The notes: generated by a model not told the origin, from the sequence alone. A DNA stretch of 24,507 nucleotides from Bacteroidales bacterium (GCA_024402115.1 JAKSJQ010000031.1:1-24507), one strand, 5' to 3'; positions 1 to 8,703 are shown, counted from the first letter of the stretch. Numbers and translations are program-made.

Positions 1-1121
1 CCATGAGGAACCCTCTCTACCACTGGACCCACATCGAGCTCATGAGGGCATTCGGCATCGACAAGCTTCTCTCCCCTGCCACCGCAAGGGAGATCTTCGA
101 GGAGTGCAACGCGAAGCTCGCACAGCCAGAGTTCAGCGCGAAGGGCCTCATCCGCCGCTTCAACGTAGAGACCATCTGCACCACCGACGATCCTGCCGAC
201 GACCTCCGCTGGCACAGACAGATCGCCGAGGAGCCATTCGGCACCAAGGTGCTCCCGACATGGCGCCCAGACAAGGCTATAGCAATCGAGAATCCAGCCG
301 CATACAAGGACTATGTCGCTAAGCTCGGCGAGGCAGCGGACATGGAGATCAGGACATATGCCGACCTCATGGAGGCGCTCAGGAAGCGTCATCTCTACTT
401 CGAGGCCATCGGATGCAAGCTCTCCGACCATGGACTCGACACCTTCCATGCTGCAGACTACACAGCATCGGAGATCGAGGCCATCTTCAGCAAGGTGATG
501 GCAGGAAAGGCTCCTGACGCGGAGGAGCTCGAGAAATACCGCAGCGCAGGCCTGCACGACCTCGCGGTGATGGACGCGGAATCAGGATGGGCGCAGCAGT
601 TCCACATGGGCGTCATCAGGAACAACCGCAGCAGCCTCATGAGAAGCTTCGGACCCGACGCCGGCACCGACTCCATCCTCGACCTTCAGTGTGCCGAGGC
701 CGGCAACCGCTTCTTCGACAAGCTCGACAGCGAGGGCAAGCTCGCAAAGACCATACTCTACTGCCTCAACCCGAAGGACGTCGAGACAGTCATCACCATG
801 GCGTACAACTTCAACGACGGCAGCATTCCGGGCAAGATGCAGTACGGCTCGGGATGGTGGTTCCTCGACCAGGAGGACGGCATGCGCAAGCAGATGAACG
901 CACTCTCGGTGCTCGGCCTGCTCCCACGCTTCGTGGGCATGCTCACCGACTCGCGCAGCTTCGTCAGCTACACCCGCCACGAGTACTTCCGCCGCATCCT
1001 CTGCTCCGTAGTGGGCATGGACGTGGAGAAGGGCAAGCTCCCGGCAGGCGAGATGGAGTTCATCGGAAAGATGATCCAGGACATCTCGTACTACAACGCA
1101 AAGAACTACTTCAGATTCTAG
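1..1121 (+). CDS. uxaC: Glucuronate/galacturonate isomerase UxaC, 5'-truncated by window edge
   Basis: Uronate isomerase converts D-glucuronate to D-fructuronate and D-galacturonate to D-tagaturonate in the cytoplasm, the entry step of hexuronate breakdown. The first visible residues, NPLYHWTHIELMRAFGI, match a conserved internal segment of the family that normally lies about 90-100 residues from the N-terminus. With 372 visible residues against about 470 for the family, the true start lies upstream; the ATG at position 3 is internal. The C-terminus, ending DISYYNAKNYFRF, looks complete and family-typical. The stop is only 3 bases before the next gene (uxaA), so the two are surely co-transcribed. 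Identity is confident from the motifs and from the four adjacent pathway genes; nothing can be said about the missing N-terminal metal-binding residues. Confidence 0.95.
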   Translation, partial: MRNPLYHWTHIELMRAFGIDKLLSPATAREIFEECNAKLAQPEFSAKGLIRRFNVETICTTDDPADDLRWHRQIAEEPFGTKVLPTWRPDKAIAIENPAAYKDYVAKLGEAADMEIRTYADLMEALRKRHLYFEAIGCKLSDHGLDTFHAADYTASEIEAIFSKVMAGKAPDAEELEKYRSAGLHDLAVMDAESGWAQQFHMGVIRNNRSSLMRSFGPDAGTDSILDLQCAEAGNRFFDKLDSEGKLAKTILYCLNPKDVETVITMAYNFNDGSIPGKMQYGSGWWFLDQEDGMRKQMNALSVLGLLPRFVGMLTDSRSFVSYTRHEYFRRILCSVVGMDVEKGKLPAGEMEFIGKMIQDISYYNAKNYFRF

Positions 1122-1124
1122 AAG

Positions 1125-2618
1125 ATGGCATCATACATAAGGATAAACCCTGCGGACAACGTCGCCGTGGCTCTGAAGGACCTGCACGCGGGAGAGCGTG
1201 CGGAATTCGGAGAGCTCAGCGTGACGCTGGTCCAGGACATCCCCGCAGGCCATAAGTTCACCCTCACCCCGCTCGGGGAAGGTGACGACGTGGTGAAGTA
1301 CGGCTTCCCTATCGGTCATGTCACCAGCCCGGTCGAGAAGGGCTGCATGGTGGACCATTCCTGCATCAAGACCAACCTCTCCGGCCTGCTCGAGTACAGC
1401 TATGAGCCCAAGCTCGTGGACATTCCCGCAACCCAGCCGAGGACATTCAAGGGCTTCCGCCGCGCCGACGGTCAGGTCGGCATCCGCAACCAGGTCTGGA
1501 TCATCCCGACCGTCGGCTGCGTCAACGGAGTCGCAGACGCGGTTGCAGCGCGGCTGCGCGAGGAGAAGGCCGGCGCCATGGGCTCGGTCGACGCCATCGT
1601 CTCCTTCCCTCACAACTACGGCTGCTCGCAGCTCGGCGACGACCATGAGAACACCCGCCGCATCCTCGCGGACATGGTCCATCACCCTAACGCCGGCGGC
1701 GTGCTCATCGTCTCCCTCGGATGCGAGAACAACCAGCTCGGCCCGTTCATGGAGCTCGTGGGCAAGGTTGATCCCGACAGGGTCATGACCATCAAGGTCC
1801 AGGAGGTCGAGGGCGACGAGGTAGAGGTCGGACTCGAGATGGCGCGCAGTATATTCGAAGTCTGCAGCAAGGACGAGAGGACCGAGGTTCCCGTCAGCGA
1901 GCTCAAGGTCGGGCTCAAGTGCGGCGGCTCGGACGGTCTTTCCGGCATCACCGCGAACCCGCTTCTCGGCGTATTCTCCGACTGGATCGTGGCTCAGGGC
2001 GGCACCACCGTGCTCACCGAGGTTCCGGAGATGTTCGGCGCTGAGACCATATTGATGAACAGATGTCAGGACGAGGAGACCTTCGCAAGGACGGTCAGCC
2101 TCATCAACGATTTCAAGGCATATTTCATGAAGAACGACCAGCCGGTCTATGAGAATCCGTCCCCAGGCAACAAGGCCGGCGGAATCTCGACCCTCGAGGA
2201 GAAGTCCCTCGGCTGCACCCAGAAATGCGGAAGCAGCATAGTCAGGGACGTGCTCTCATACGGTGAGAGGATCTCCACCAAGGGCCTCAACCTGCTCAGC
2301 GCTCCGGGCAACGACCTAGTCGCCTCCACCGCACTCGCGGCATCCGGCTGCCAGATCGTGCTCTTCACCACCGGCCGCGGCACACCTTTCGGCAGCTTCG
2401 TTCCGACCATGAAGATTTCCACCAACTCCACCCTCGCCGCGCGCAAGCCCGGCTGGATCGACTTCAACGCAGGCGTCCTCGCCGAGGATGAGCCTATGGA
2501 GGTCACCTCTGCAAGGTTCACGGAATACGTGCTCGAAGTGGCAGAGGGCAAGGCGACAAATAATGAAAAACACGGGATACGTGAGATTTCGATATTCAAG
2601 TCCGGCGTAACCCTCTGA
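1125..2618 (+). CDS. uxaA: Altronate dehydratase UxaA
   Basis: Dehydrates D-altronate to 2-keto-3-deoxygluconate in the galacturonate branch. The 497-residue length is normal for the full two-part enzyme. Residues about 1-95 form an N-terminal SAF-type domain (IPAGHKFTL, GHVTSPVEKG). After a linker, the main UxaA body starts near FKGFRRADGQVGIRN and carries conserved segments IPTVGCVN, SFPHNYGCSQ, LKCGGSDGLSGITANP and GCTQKCGSS, the Cys- and His-rich parts expected around the Fe-dependent active site. The start at 1125 is 3 bases after the uxaC stop and kdgK follows 11 bases after its own stop, so this is a tight operon. UxaB/UxuB and UxuA are not visible, so fructuronate/tagaturonate reduction must be encoded elsewhere. 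The family also includes galactarate dehydratase, but context favours UxaA. Confidence 0.95.
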   Translation: MASYIRINPADNVAVALKDLHAGERAEFGELSVTLVQDIPAGHKFTLTPLGEGDDVVKYGFPIGHVTSPVEKGCMVDHSCIKTNLSGLLEYSYEPKLVDIPATQPRTFKGFRRADGQVGIRNQVWIIPTVGCVNGVADAVAARLREEKAGAMGSVDAIVSFPHNYGCSQLGDDHENTRRILADMVHHPNAGGVLIVSLGCENNQLGPFMELVGKVDPDRVMTIKVQEVEGDEVEVGLEMARSIFEVCSKDERTEVPVSELKVGLKCGGSDGLSGITANPLLGVFSDWIVAQGGTTVLTEVPEMFGAETILMNRCQDEETFARTVSLINDFKAYFMKNDQPVYENPSPGNKAGGISTLEEKSLGCTQKCGSSIVRDVLSYGERISTKGLNLLSAPGNDLVASTALAASGCQIVLFTTGRGTPFGSFVPTMKISTNSTLAARKPGWIDFNAGVLAEDEPMEVTSARFTEYVLEVAEGKATNNEKHGIREISIFKSGVTL

Positions 2619-2629
2619 CAAGACATACA

Positions 2630-3655
2630 ATGGCAAAAGTTATCACTCTCGGAGAGATCATGCTCCGACTCAGCCCTGCGGGCAACGACAGATTCATCCA
2701 GACAGATTCATTCCGCATCATCCCTGGCGGTGGTGAGGCAAACGTGGCGGTGAGCCTCGCGAACTATGGTCACGACGCCTTCTACGTCACCAAGCTTCCG
2801 ACCCATGAGATCGGCCAGATTGCGGTCAACGCGCTGCGCCGCTATGGTGTCAGGACAGACTATATCACCCGCGGAGGCGACCGCGTGGGACTCTATTATG
2901 CAGAGACCGGCGCTTCGATGCGTCCTTCGAAGGTCATCTACGACCGCGCCCATTCTGCCATCGCAGAGGCAAATCCTGAGGATTTCGACTTCGACGCAAT
3001 CATGGAAGGTGCAAGCTGGTTCCACTGGTCAGGCATCACTCCGGCCGTCTCTGACAAGGCAGCAGAGCTCACCCGTCTCGCATGCGAGGCTGCGAAGCGT
3101 CACGGCGTGACCGTCTCTGTCGACCTGAACTTCCGCAAGAAGCTCTGGACTTCGGAGAAGGCTATCTCAGTGATGCGCCCGCTCATGCAGTACGTGGACG
3201 TGTGCATAGGAAACGAGGAGGATGCAGAGCTCTGTCTCGGCTTCAAGCCAGATGCTGACGTCGAGGGTGGAAACACCGATGCAGCCGGCTACGAGGGCAT
3301 CTTCAAGCAGATGATGGCGGAGTTCGGCTTCAAATATGTCGTATCTACTCTCCGCGAGTCATTCTCGGCTACCCGCAACGGATGGAAGGCTCTCATCTAC
3401 GACGGCAAGGAGTTCTACCAGTCGAAGAGGTACGAGATCGATCCTATCATCGACCGTGTCGGCGGTGGCGACTCATTCTCCGGCGGTCTCATCCACGGCA
3501 TGCTCAAATACCCGGGCGACCAGGCTTCGGCCCTCGAGTTCGCAGTTGCGGCTTCGGCTCTCAAGCATACCATCAACGGTGACTTCAACCTCGTGAGCGA
3601 GGCGGAGGTTCTCTCGCTTGCCGGCGGCAATGCCAACGGTCGCGTTCAGAGATAG
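2630..3655 (+). CDS. kdgK: 2-keto-3-deoxygluconate kinase (PfkB family)
   Basis: Phosphorylates 2-keto-3-deoxygluconate to KDPG using ATP. It is a PfkB/ribokinase-fold sugar kinase of 341 residues, a normal length. The N-terminal MAKVITLGEIMLRLSP and the GGGEANVAVSLANYG segment (about residues 34-48) are the first PfkB signature. Near the C-terminus DRVGGGDSFSGGLIHG is the second signature, holding the anion-hole glycines and catalytic Asp (GGGD in place of the more common GAGD). It lies between uxaA and kdgA, which makes KDG the logical substrate. Other PfkB kinases cannot be excluded on motifs alone. The gap to kdgA is 223 bases, much larger than the other operon gaps, and holds a repeat element. 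Confidence 0.93.
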   Translation: MAKVITLGEIMLRLSPAGNDRFIQTDSFRIIPGGGEANVAVSLANYGHDAFYVTKLPTHEIGQIAVNALRRYGVRTDYITRGGDRVGLYYAETGASMRPSKVIYDRAHSAIAEANPEDFDFDAIMEGASWFHWSGITPAVSDKAAELTRLACEAAKRHGVTVSVDLNFRKKLWTSEKAISVMRPLMQYVDVCIGNEEDAELCLGFKPDADVEGGNTDAAGYEGIFKQMMAEFGFKYVVSTLRESFSATRNGWKALIYDGKEFYQSKRYEIDPIIDRVGGGDSFSGGLIHGMLKYPGDQASALEFAVAASALKHTINGDFNLVSEAEVLSLAGGNANGRVQR

Positions 3656-3669
3656 ATGATTGCAGAGGG

Positions 3670-3857
3670 GCTTCCCGGGAGGGTGTGACACCGGCACGAG
3701 TTTATTTTCTCACCGTTCCGGTTCCCCGAAATAGGCTTCGTACTTGAGCAAAGCTCAATGCCTCTCCGGGAGGGATGTGCCACAAGGTGGCATTGGCTCC
3801 CGAAAAGGGAAGGGGCCCACGAAGTGGGAAGGACCACCGGTGGCACACCCTTCCGGA
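3670..3857 (+). repeat. Hairpin-rich intergenic repeat (REP/MITE-like) between kdgK and kdgA
   Basis: A run of short near-perfect palindromes with no coding sense: TTGAGC-aaa-GCTCAA at 3744-3758, TGCCAC-aag-GTGGCA at 3778-3792, CCCAC-gaa-GTGGG at 3816-3828 and CCACCGGTGG at 3834-3843. They are framed by an imperfect inverted repeat, TCCGGGAGGGATGTGCCA (3765-3782) against TGGCACACCCTTCCGGA (3841-3857). A further partial copy of the left end (GGGAGGGTGTG) lies near 3677. This fits a dispersed non-autonomous repeat. It would be transcribed inside the uronate operon and could affect mRNA processing or stability between kdgK and kdgA. Confidence 0.7.
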
Positions 3858-3878
3858 AATAAAAAAACTATATAGACT

Positions 3879-4544
3879 ATGGCAAAATACAACAAGATAG
3901 AAGTCATCAAGACTATGAAGGAGACCGGAATGGTTCCCGTCTTCTACCACAGCGACCTCAACATCGCTAAGAACGTCCTCAAGGCATGCTACGAAGGTGG
4001 CGTGCGCGCATTCGAGTTCACCAACCGCGGCGACTTCGCCCATGAGGTCTTCGGAGAGCTCGTAAAGTTCGCGAACAAGGAACTCCCTGGAATGATCGTC
4101 GGAGTGGGCTCGGTAGTCGACCCCGCCACCGCAGCACTCTACATCCAGCTCGGCGCGAACTTCGTCGTCGGTCCCCTCTTCAACCCTGAGATCGCCCCTG
4201 TCTGCAACCGCAGGCTCATCCCTTACTGCCCTGGCTGCGGCACCGTATCCGAGGTCGGCAAGGCCCAGGAGCTCGGCTGCGACCTCTGCAAGGTCTTCCC
4301 TGGCGACGTCCTCGGTCCTGCCTTCGTGAAGGGCCTCAGAGCGCCGATGCCATGGAGCCAGATCATGGTCACCGGCGGCGTGAAGCCTACAAAGGAGAAC
4401 CTCGAAGGCTGGTTCAAGGCAGGAGTGACCTGCGTCGGAATGGGCAGCAACCTCTTCCCTAAGGACGTGATCGCAGCAGGCGAATGGTCGAAGATCAGCG
4501 AGCTCTGCCGCGACGCACTCGCAATCATCGAGAGCCTCCGATAG
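3879..4544 (+). CDS. kdgA: KDPG aldolase (2-dehydro-3-deoxyphosphogluconate aldolase)
   Basis: Class I aldolase that cleaves 2-keto-3-deoxy-6-phosphogluconate to pyruvate and glyceraldehyde-3-phosphate, the last step of the uronate route. It is 221 residues, the normal length for a KDPG/KHG aldolase TIM barrel. Visible family elements are MVPVFYHSD near the N-terminus, the AFEFTNRGD segment with the catalytic Glu (about residue 47), GVGSVVDP, the GANFVVGP strand, and DLCKVFPGD with the Schiff-base Lys (about residue 136). [17 protein letters not shown] and [11 protein letters not shown] are the phosphate-binding end. It may also act on 4-hydroxy-2-oxoglutarate, as many homologues do. It is last in the uronate operon, followed directly by a terminator. 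Confidence 0.95.
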   Translation: MAKYNKIEVIKTMKETGMVPVFYHSDLNIAKNVLKACYEGGVRAFEFTNRGDFAHEVFGELVKFANKELPGMIVGVGSVVDPATAALYIQLGANFVVGPLFNPEIAPVCNRRLIPYCPGCGTVSEVGKAQELGCDLCKVFPGDVLGPAFVKGLRAPMPWSQIMVTGGVKPTKENLEGWFKAGVTCVGMGSNLFPKDVIAAGEWSKISELCRDALAIIESLR

Positions 4545-4580
4545 CTTCCTGCAAGCTTCGACAGCACACAATTATTGAAC

Positions 4581-4616
4581 GGGAAATCCGGGCACATGCC
4601 TAGATTTCCCTTTTTT
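4581..4616 (+). terminator. Rho-independent terminator after kdgA
   Basis: GGGAAATC pairs with GATTTCCC across a 14-base loop and is followed at once by TTTTTT. It closes the uxaC-uxaA-kdgK-kdgA unit and insulates it from the riboswitch-led gene that starts a few bases later. Confidence 0.9.
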
Positions 4617-4620
4617 CTTA

Positions 4621-4628
4621 TATATTTG
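4621..4628 (+). promoter_or_regulatory. Bacteroidetes -7 element (TATATTTG) before the FMN riboswitch
   Basis: TATATTTG matches the Bacteroidetes TAnnTTTG consensus exactly and lies 6 bases before the riboswitch P1 stem. Transcription should therefore start almost exactly at the 5' end of the aptamer. The -33 region overlaps the preceding terminator and is a poor match. Confidence 0.7.
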
Positions 4629-4634
4629 CAAAAA

Positions 4635-4757
4635 ATCTTCAGGGTCGGGTGAAATTCCCAACCGGCGGTATAGTCCGCGAGCCTGATCGGCGTTCTGCCG
4701 TGAGGGTTGAGCCGTTGAAACTACGGCACCGACGGTAAAGTCCGGATGGAAGAAGAT
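4635..4757 (+). ncRNA. FMN riboswitch (RFN element)
   Basis: The RFN conserved sequence is plain: AGGGTCGGGTGAAATTCCC then AACCGGCGGT, AGTCCGCGAGC, a GGTTGAGCC region, ACCGACGGTAAAGTCCGGAT and GGAAGAAGAT. The P1 stem is ATCTTC (4635-4640) paired with GAAGAT (4752-4757). The element senses flavin mononucleotide and normally switches off riboflavin synthesis or uptake genes when FMN is plentiful. Here it precedes a TonB-dependent receptor (ATG at 4860) rather than a rib gene. Confidence 0.97.
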
Positions 4758-4761
4758 GGTT

Positions 4762-4786
4762 CTCTCTCAGTCCATGTCTGGGAGAG
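4762..4786 (+). promoter_or_regulatory. Hairpin in the riboswitch expression platform
   Basis: CTCTCTCAG (4762-4770) pairs with CTGGGAGAG (4778-4786), 9 pairs including one G-U, 4 bases after the aptamer. No U-run follows, so it does not look like an intrinsic terminator. It may work at the level of translation or Rho access, or be one of two alternative folds. About 70 bases of unstructured AT-richer leader follow before the ATG. Confidence 0.5.
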
Positions 4787-4859
4787 GCATGTTCAAACAT
4801 ACATAAACAGCCCTGTCAGATTGTACTACGATTGTATAACCAATAGTTACAACTGACTT

Positions 4860-7205
4860 ATGCTATTAAAGTCCTTATCACTTCTCTACGTGGTAGGTTC
4901 GCTTACGGGTGCGCAGATGCCCCAGGACACCACGAAGAACCTTGCGCTCGACGAGATCACAGTGTCCGCCAGAGTCGCAGACAAACGCAATTCATCCCTC
5001 CGTCTGGAGAACATCGACAAGCAGACCATCAGGTCCGAAGCCCCGGGCAGGACATTCCCCGAACTGATCAGGAACGTCCCGGGCGTCTACGCCAGCTCTG
5101 AGAGCGGCAGCTTCGGCGACGCAAAGATCAACATCCGAGGCTTCAAGCAGGAGAACATCTCCGTCCTTCTCAACGGCATTCCTATCTCGGGCCTCACTTC
5201 CGGAAGTATGTACTGGAACAACTGGATGGGCCTTTCCGACGCTGCGGCGGCCATCCAGGTCCAGAAAGGAATCGGAAACTCCATGCTCAGCGACAACTCC
5301 GTCGGAGGAACAATCAACATCATCACCGACCAGCCCGGCGGTGACGCCCTCGCCGAGGTCAGCTACTATGGCACCGGATATGGAACCAACGGCATCGGGC
5401 TCACCCTCAACAGCGGACTCGGAAAGAAAGGATGGGCATTCAGCTCCACTTTCTCGCACAACTGGGGACGCAGCTACGTGGACTGCACCGACCTGAGCAC
5501 ATGGTCCTTCTACGCCTCCCTCACTAAGGTCTTCAGCGACCGTCACTCCCTGAACCTCACCGCCCTGGGCTCACCGGAGAAGCACTCCCAGCGCTCGCAG
5601 AGGCTCAGCTATGCGGATGTCGAGAAGCACGGCATATCCTACAACAAGAACTGGGGATGGGACACCGACGAGGATGGGAACAGGTACGCGAGGACACTCT
5701 CGAGGAACAACTATTTCAAGCCTTATATCACGCTCACAGACTCATACAGGTTCTCGATGGCCAACGGCCGCAGCGTCAAGCTCTCCTCCACCGCATACCT
5801 CGCCCTCGCGAACGGCGGCGGCTACTACACCGAGAGCAAGGGACGCCGAATCGCGTCTATGATGGACCAGGACGGACAGATCGACTGGGCGGCGGTCAGG
5901 GAGTTGAACTCGAGCTCCCCGGCAGCGATGAACATCATGTCGGACTACCAGGCGGGCCACACTCAGGCCGGTCTGAGGAGCAGCGCGCTCATCGAGCTGG
6001 GCAGGAACTTCACCCTCGACGCCGGCATCCACTACCAGTTCTTCGGCACATGGGAAAGGGAGGTGATCACCGACCTGCTCGGTGCGGAGTATTGGTATGA
6101 GGACTATGAGAAGAGCTCTCTCGCCGGCCTCGCGGGAAGGGATCCGATAAAGACCGTCGGCGACTATGTGCGCACCCACAACGGCAGAAATCAGCACTAC
6201 GGCACCCTCTACGCAATCGCCAGCTACGATTCCGAGAAGATCTCGGCGACCCTCGGAGCCTCGCTCAGCGGCACCGTGCTGAGGAAGTGGGACAGGTACA
6301 ACTATGTCGGGGATGAAGCGTACAGCGACTGGGCGGGAAGACCGGGCGGAAGCCTCAAGGGCGGCGTGCTCTATAAGCCGGCGAGAGGCACGGCAATCTT
6401 CGTGAACGGAGCTGTCTACACCCGCGCGCCTTATGCGAACGTGTTCTTCTCCAGCGGAAGCAACGCGGTCGCCAAGGACATCGTGAACGAGAAGAACTAT
6501 CTCGCGGAGCTCGGCATCAGGCAGTCCGGCGCACGCTACAGCATCGAGGCAACAGGATATCTTGCATACTGGCAGGACAAGACGCTCATGAGCGCGGCAT
6601 ACAAGACCACGGACGTCGACCCGTTCAAGTACATGGTCAAGGGCCTCGACGCACTCCATTACGGTTTCGAGCTCGAGGCCGGCTATTCGCCTGTCCGCGC
6701 CATCAGGATGGACGCCTTCGCCTCTATCGGCAACTGGAGATGGAAGAACGACGTTTCCGCCATACTCTATGACCCGTATACCATGCAGGCGGCAGGGGAG
6801 ATCAATGTCTACGCGGACGGGCTCCATGTCGGTGACGCGCCGCAGACCCAGATCGGAGCATCGGTGAAGGCGCATTTCCTGAAATACCTCACCGCAATGG
6901 TGGAGTGGAACTTCAACGACAGGCTCTGGGCGGACTTCGACCCTGTGGGCAGGACCCATCCGGACGACAGGAGCGACTCATACCGCATCCCATCCTACCA
7001 CCTCCTGAACGCGTCGCTCAACTGCGATTTTGCGTTCTGGAAGATCGGCGGTTCGATTTTCGTGCGCGGAGCCAACCTCACCAACGCACTCTATGTCGAG
7101 AGGAGCAAGGACGGATCAGGCCACGACCGCGACAGCTTCACCGGTTATTGGGGAAACGGCCGCAGCGTGACCTTCGGCGTCAGAGTGGGCATGAGGATGC
7201 GCTAG
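4860..7205 (+). CDS. TonB-dependent outer-membrane receptor, FMN-riboswitch controlled (predicted flavin uptake)
   Basis: A 22-stranded-barrel type TonB-dependent receptor, 781 residues, energised by TonB-ExbBD for active uptake across the outer membrane. Residues 1-19 are a signal peptide (MLLKSLSLLYVVGSLTGAQ). A TonB-box-like NLALDEITVSARV follows, then the plug domain (RTFPELIRNVPGVYAS, INIRGFKQENISVLLNGIPI, NSVGGTINIITDQPGG). The rest is barrel with many aromatic strand ends, and the C-terminus is GNGRSVTFGVRVGMRMR. No SusD partner follows, so it is not a SusCD glycan system. The leader is an FMN riboswitch, which implies expression when flavin is low. Uptake of riboflavin, FMN or another flavin is therefore the best guess, although it lies among hexuronate genes. 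Substrate is inferred from regulation only. Confidence 0.9.
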   Translation: MLLKSLSLLYVVGSLTGAQMPQDTTKNLALDEITVSARVADKRNSSLRLENIDKQTIRSEAPGRTFPELIRNVPGVYASSESGSFGDAKINIRGFKQENISVLLNGIPISGLTSGSMYWNNWMGLSDAAAAIQVQKGIGNSMLSDNSVGGTINIITDQPGGDALAEVSYYGTGYGTNGIGLTLNSGLGKKGWAFSSTFSHNWGRSYVDCTDLSTWSFYASLTKVFSDRHSLNLTALGSPEKHSQRSQRLSYADVEKHGISYNKNWGWDTDEDGNRYARTLSRNNYFKPYITLTDSYRFSMANGRSVKLSSTAYLALANGGGYYTESKGRRIASMMDQDGQIDWAAVRELNSSSPAAMNIMSDYQAGHTQAGLRSSALIELGRNFTLDAGIHYQFFGTWEREVITDLLGAEYWYEDYEKSSLAGLAGRDPIKTVGDYVRTHNGRNQHYGTLYAIASYDSEKISATLGASLSGTVLRKWDRYNYVGDEAYSDWAGRPGGSLKGGVLYKPARGTAIFVNGAVYTRAPYANVFFSSGSNAVAKDIVNEKNYLAELGIRQSGARYSIEATGYLAYWQDKTLMSAAYKTTDVDPFKYMVKGLDALHYGFELEAGYSPVRAIRMDAFASIGNWRWKNDVSAILYDPYTMQAAGEINVYADGLHVGDAPQTQIGASVKAHFLKYLTAMVEWNFNDRLWADFDPVGRTHPDDRSDSYRIPSYHLLNASLNCDFAFWKIGGSIFVRGANLTNALYVERSKDGSGHDRDSFTGYWGNGRSVTFGVRVGMRMR

Positions 7206-7226
7206 GTCGAAATTCATCCTGCGCGA

Positions 7227-7259
7227 TTTAGCAACTCCCGCGAAAAATTGCTATACTTG
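7227..7259 (+). promoter_or_regulatory. Candidate promoter for the ExuT-like transporter
   Basis: TATACTTG at 7252-7259 is one base from TAnnTTTG, with a TTTA at 7227-7230 as a weak -33 element 21 bases upstream. It would start transcription about 20 bases before the ATG at 7285, so the transporter may be expressed independently of the riboswitch. Confidence 0.45.
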
Positions 7260-7284
7260 TAGGATAAACCACATCTTTACGAAC

Positions 7285-8703
7285 ATGTCAACACAGAAAA
7301 AGCTGATGACCGACTGGCGCTGGTGGATATGCTCGCTGCTCTTCGTGGCAACGACAGTGAACTACCTCGACCGCCAGGTACTCTCGCTCACCTACAAGGA
7401 GTTCATAGCACCGCAGTTCGGATGGACCGACGCAAACTATGGAACCATCACCTCCTTCTTCTCGTTCTTCTACGCTTTCATCTGCCTCTTCGCAGGTAGG
7501 TTCATCGACTGGATGGGAACCAAGAAGGGCTACCTCATCGCAATCGGAATCTGGTCTGCAGGTGCCTGCATGCACGCCCTCTGCGGCGTCGGCACGGGTC
7601 TGATCGTGTCAAGGACAGCACTCGCGGTGTCGACTGTGTCCGTGTACCTCTTCCTCCTCTGCCGCGGCATACTCGCGCTCGGAGAGTCGGGCAACTTCCC
7701 TGCTGCGATCAAGGTGACCGCCGAATACTTCCCGAAGAAGGACCGCGCGTTCGCGACCTCGATCTTCAACGCAGGTGCATCCGTAGGTGCGCTCGCAGCT
7801 CCGCTCTGTATTCCAGTACTCGCTAAAACCTTCGGCTGGGAGATGGCGTTCATCATCATCGGCGGACTCGGATTCATCTGGATGTTCTTCTGGACATTCA
7901 TGTACGAGAGCCCTGACAAGAGCAGGCACGTCAACGCCGCAGAGCTCGAATACATACGCCAGGACGACGCCGAGAGCACTTCAGCAGACGCCGATTCTGC
8001 CGCACAGCCTGCAGAGAAGGCGATTCCGTTCCTCAAATGCTTCACCTTCCGCCAGACATGGGCCTTCATCGTCGGAAAGTTCTTCACCGACGGCGTATGG
8101 TGGTTCTTCCTCTTCTGGGCACCGGCATATTTCCATGACCAGTTCAACGCACCTGCGTCATCGCCGCTCGGACAGGGCCTCATCTTCACCCTCTATGCGA
8201 TCGTGACCGTCGTCTCCATCATCGGCGGCTACCTTCCAAAGATCTTCGTCGACAAGAAGGGAATGGACCCATATTCAGGCCGCATGCTCGCCATGCTCAT
8301 CTTCGCATTCTTCCCTCTCGCAGCGCTCTTCGCGCAGCCTCTGGGCATGAACATGGGATCTCCATGGTACCCTGCAATCCTCATCGGACTCGCCGCAGCA
8401 GGCCACCAGGCATGGAGCGCGAACCTCTTCTCGACCATCGGTGACATGTTCCCGAAGAGCACCATCGCAACCATCACCGGCATCGGAACCATGCTCGGAG
8501 GCGTGAGCTCGATGCTCATCCAGTGGATCGCCGGAAACCTCTTCACATACGCAGAGAACGCCGGAAGCGCCTTCCATTTCATGGGCTTCGAAGGCAAACC
8601 TGCCGGCTACTTCATCGTATTCTGCTACTGCGGCGTCGCATACCTCATCGCATGGATCATCATGCGCACCCTCGTCCCTCACTACAAGCAGGTCGAGGCG
8701 TAA
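7285..8703 (+). CDS. exuT: Hexuronate transporter, ExuT-like (MFS, anion:cation symporter family)
   Basis: A major facilitator transporter of 472 residues with 12 predicted membrane helices that should import glucuronate or galacturonate with protons across the inner membrane. The start carries the ExuT/GudP-type stretch ATTVNYLDRQVLSLTYKEF in TM1. The loop 2-3 motif GRFIDWMGTKKGYLIAIGIW and the GESGNFPAAIKVTAEYFPKK segment in TM4 are also typical of the anion:cation symporter group. A central hydrophilic loop (about residues 215-255, Asp/Ser/Ala-rich) separates the halves. Linkage to uxaC, uxaA, kdgK and kdgA makes hexuronate the most likely substrate. Given the neighbouring flavin-regulated receptor, a flavin substrate was considered, but the family motifs argue against it. 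A terminator hairpin follows. Confidence 0.85.
   Translation: MSTQKKLMTDWRWWICSLLFVATTVNYLDRQVLSLTYKEFIAPQFGWTDANYGTITSFFSFFYAFICLFAGRFIDWMGTKKGYLIAIGIWSAGACMHALCGVGTGLIVSRTALAVSTVSVYLFLLCRGILALGESGNFPAAIKVTAEYFPKKDRAFATSIFNAGASVGALAAPLCIPVLAKTFGWEMAFIIIGGLGFIWMFFWTFMYESPDKSRHVNAAELEYIRQDDAESTSADADSAAQPAEKAIPFLKCFTFRQTWAFIVGKFFTDGVWWFFLFWAPAYFHDQFNAPASSPLGQGLIFTLYAIVTVVSIIGGYLPKIFVDKKGMDPYSGRMLAMLIFAFFPLAALFAQPLGMNMGSPWYPAILIGLAAAGHQAWSANLFSTIGDMFPKSTIATITGIGTMLGGVSSMLIQWIAGNLFTYAENAGSAFHFMGFEGKPAGYFIVFCYCGVAYLIAWIIMRTLVPHYKQVEA

Noticed and set aside
3702..4571. Long minus-strand frame (289 codons) over kdgA
   Set aside because: Antisense shadow of the KDPG aldolase, with Cys/Glu/Ala/Asp-rich composition and no family signature.
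7285..8703. MFS transporter as a flavin transporter because of the nearby FMN riboswitch
   Set aside because: It has its own promoter and ExuT/anion:cation symporter motifs, and the uronate catabolic genes are adjacent.
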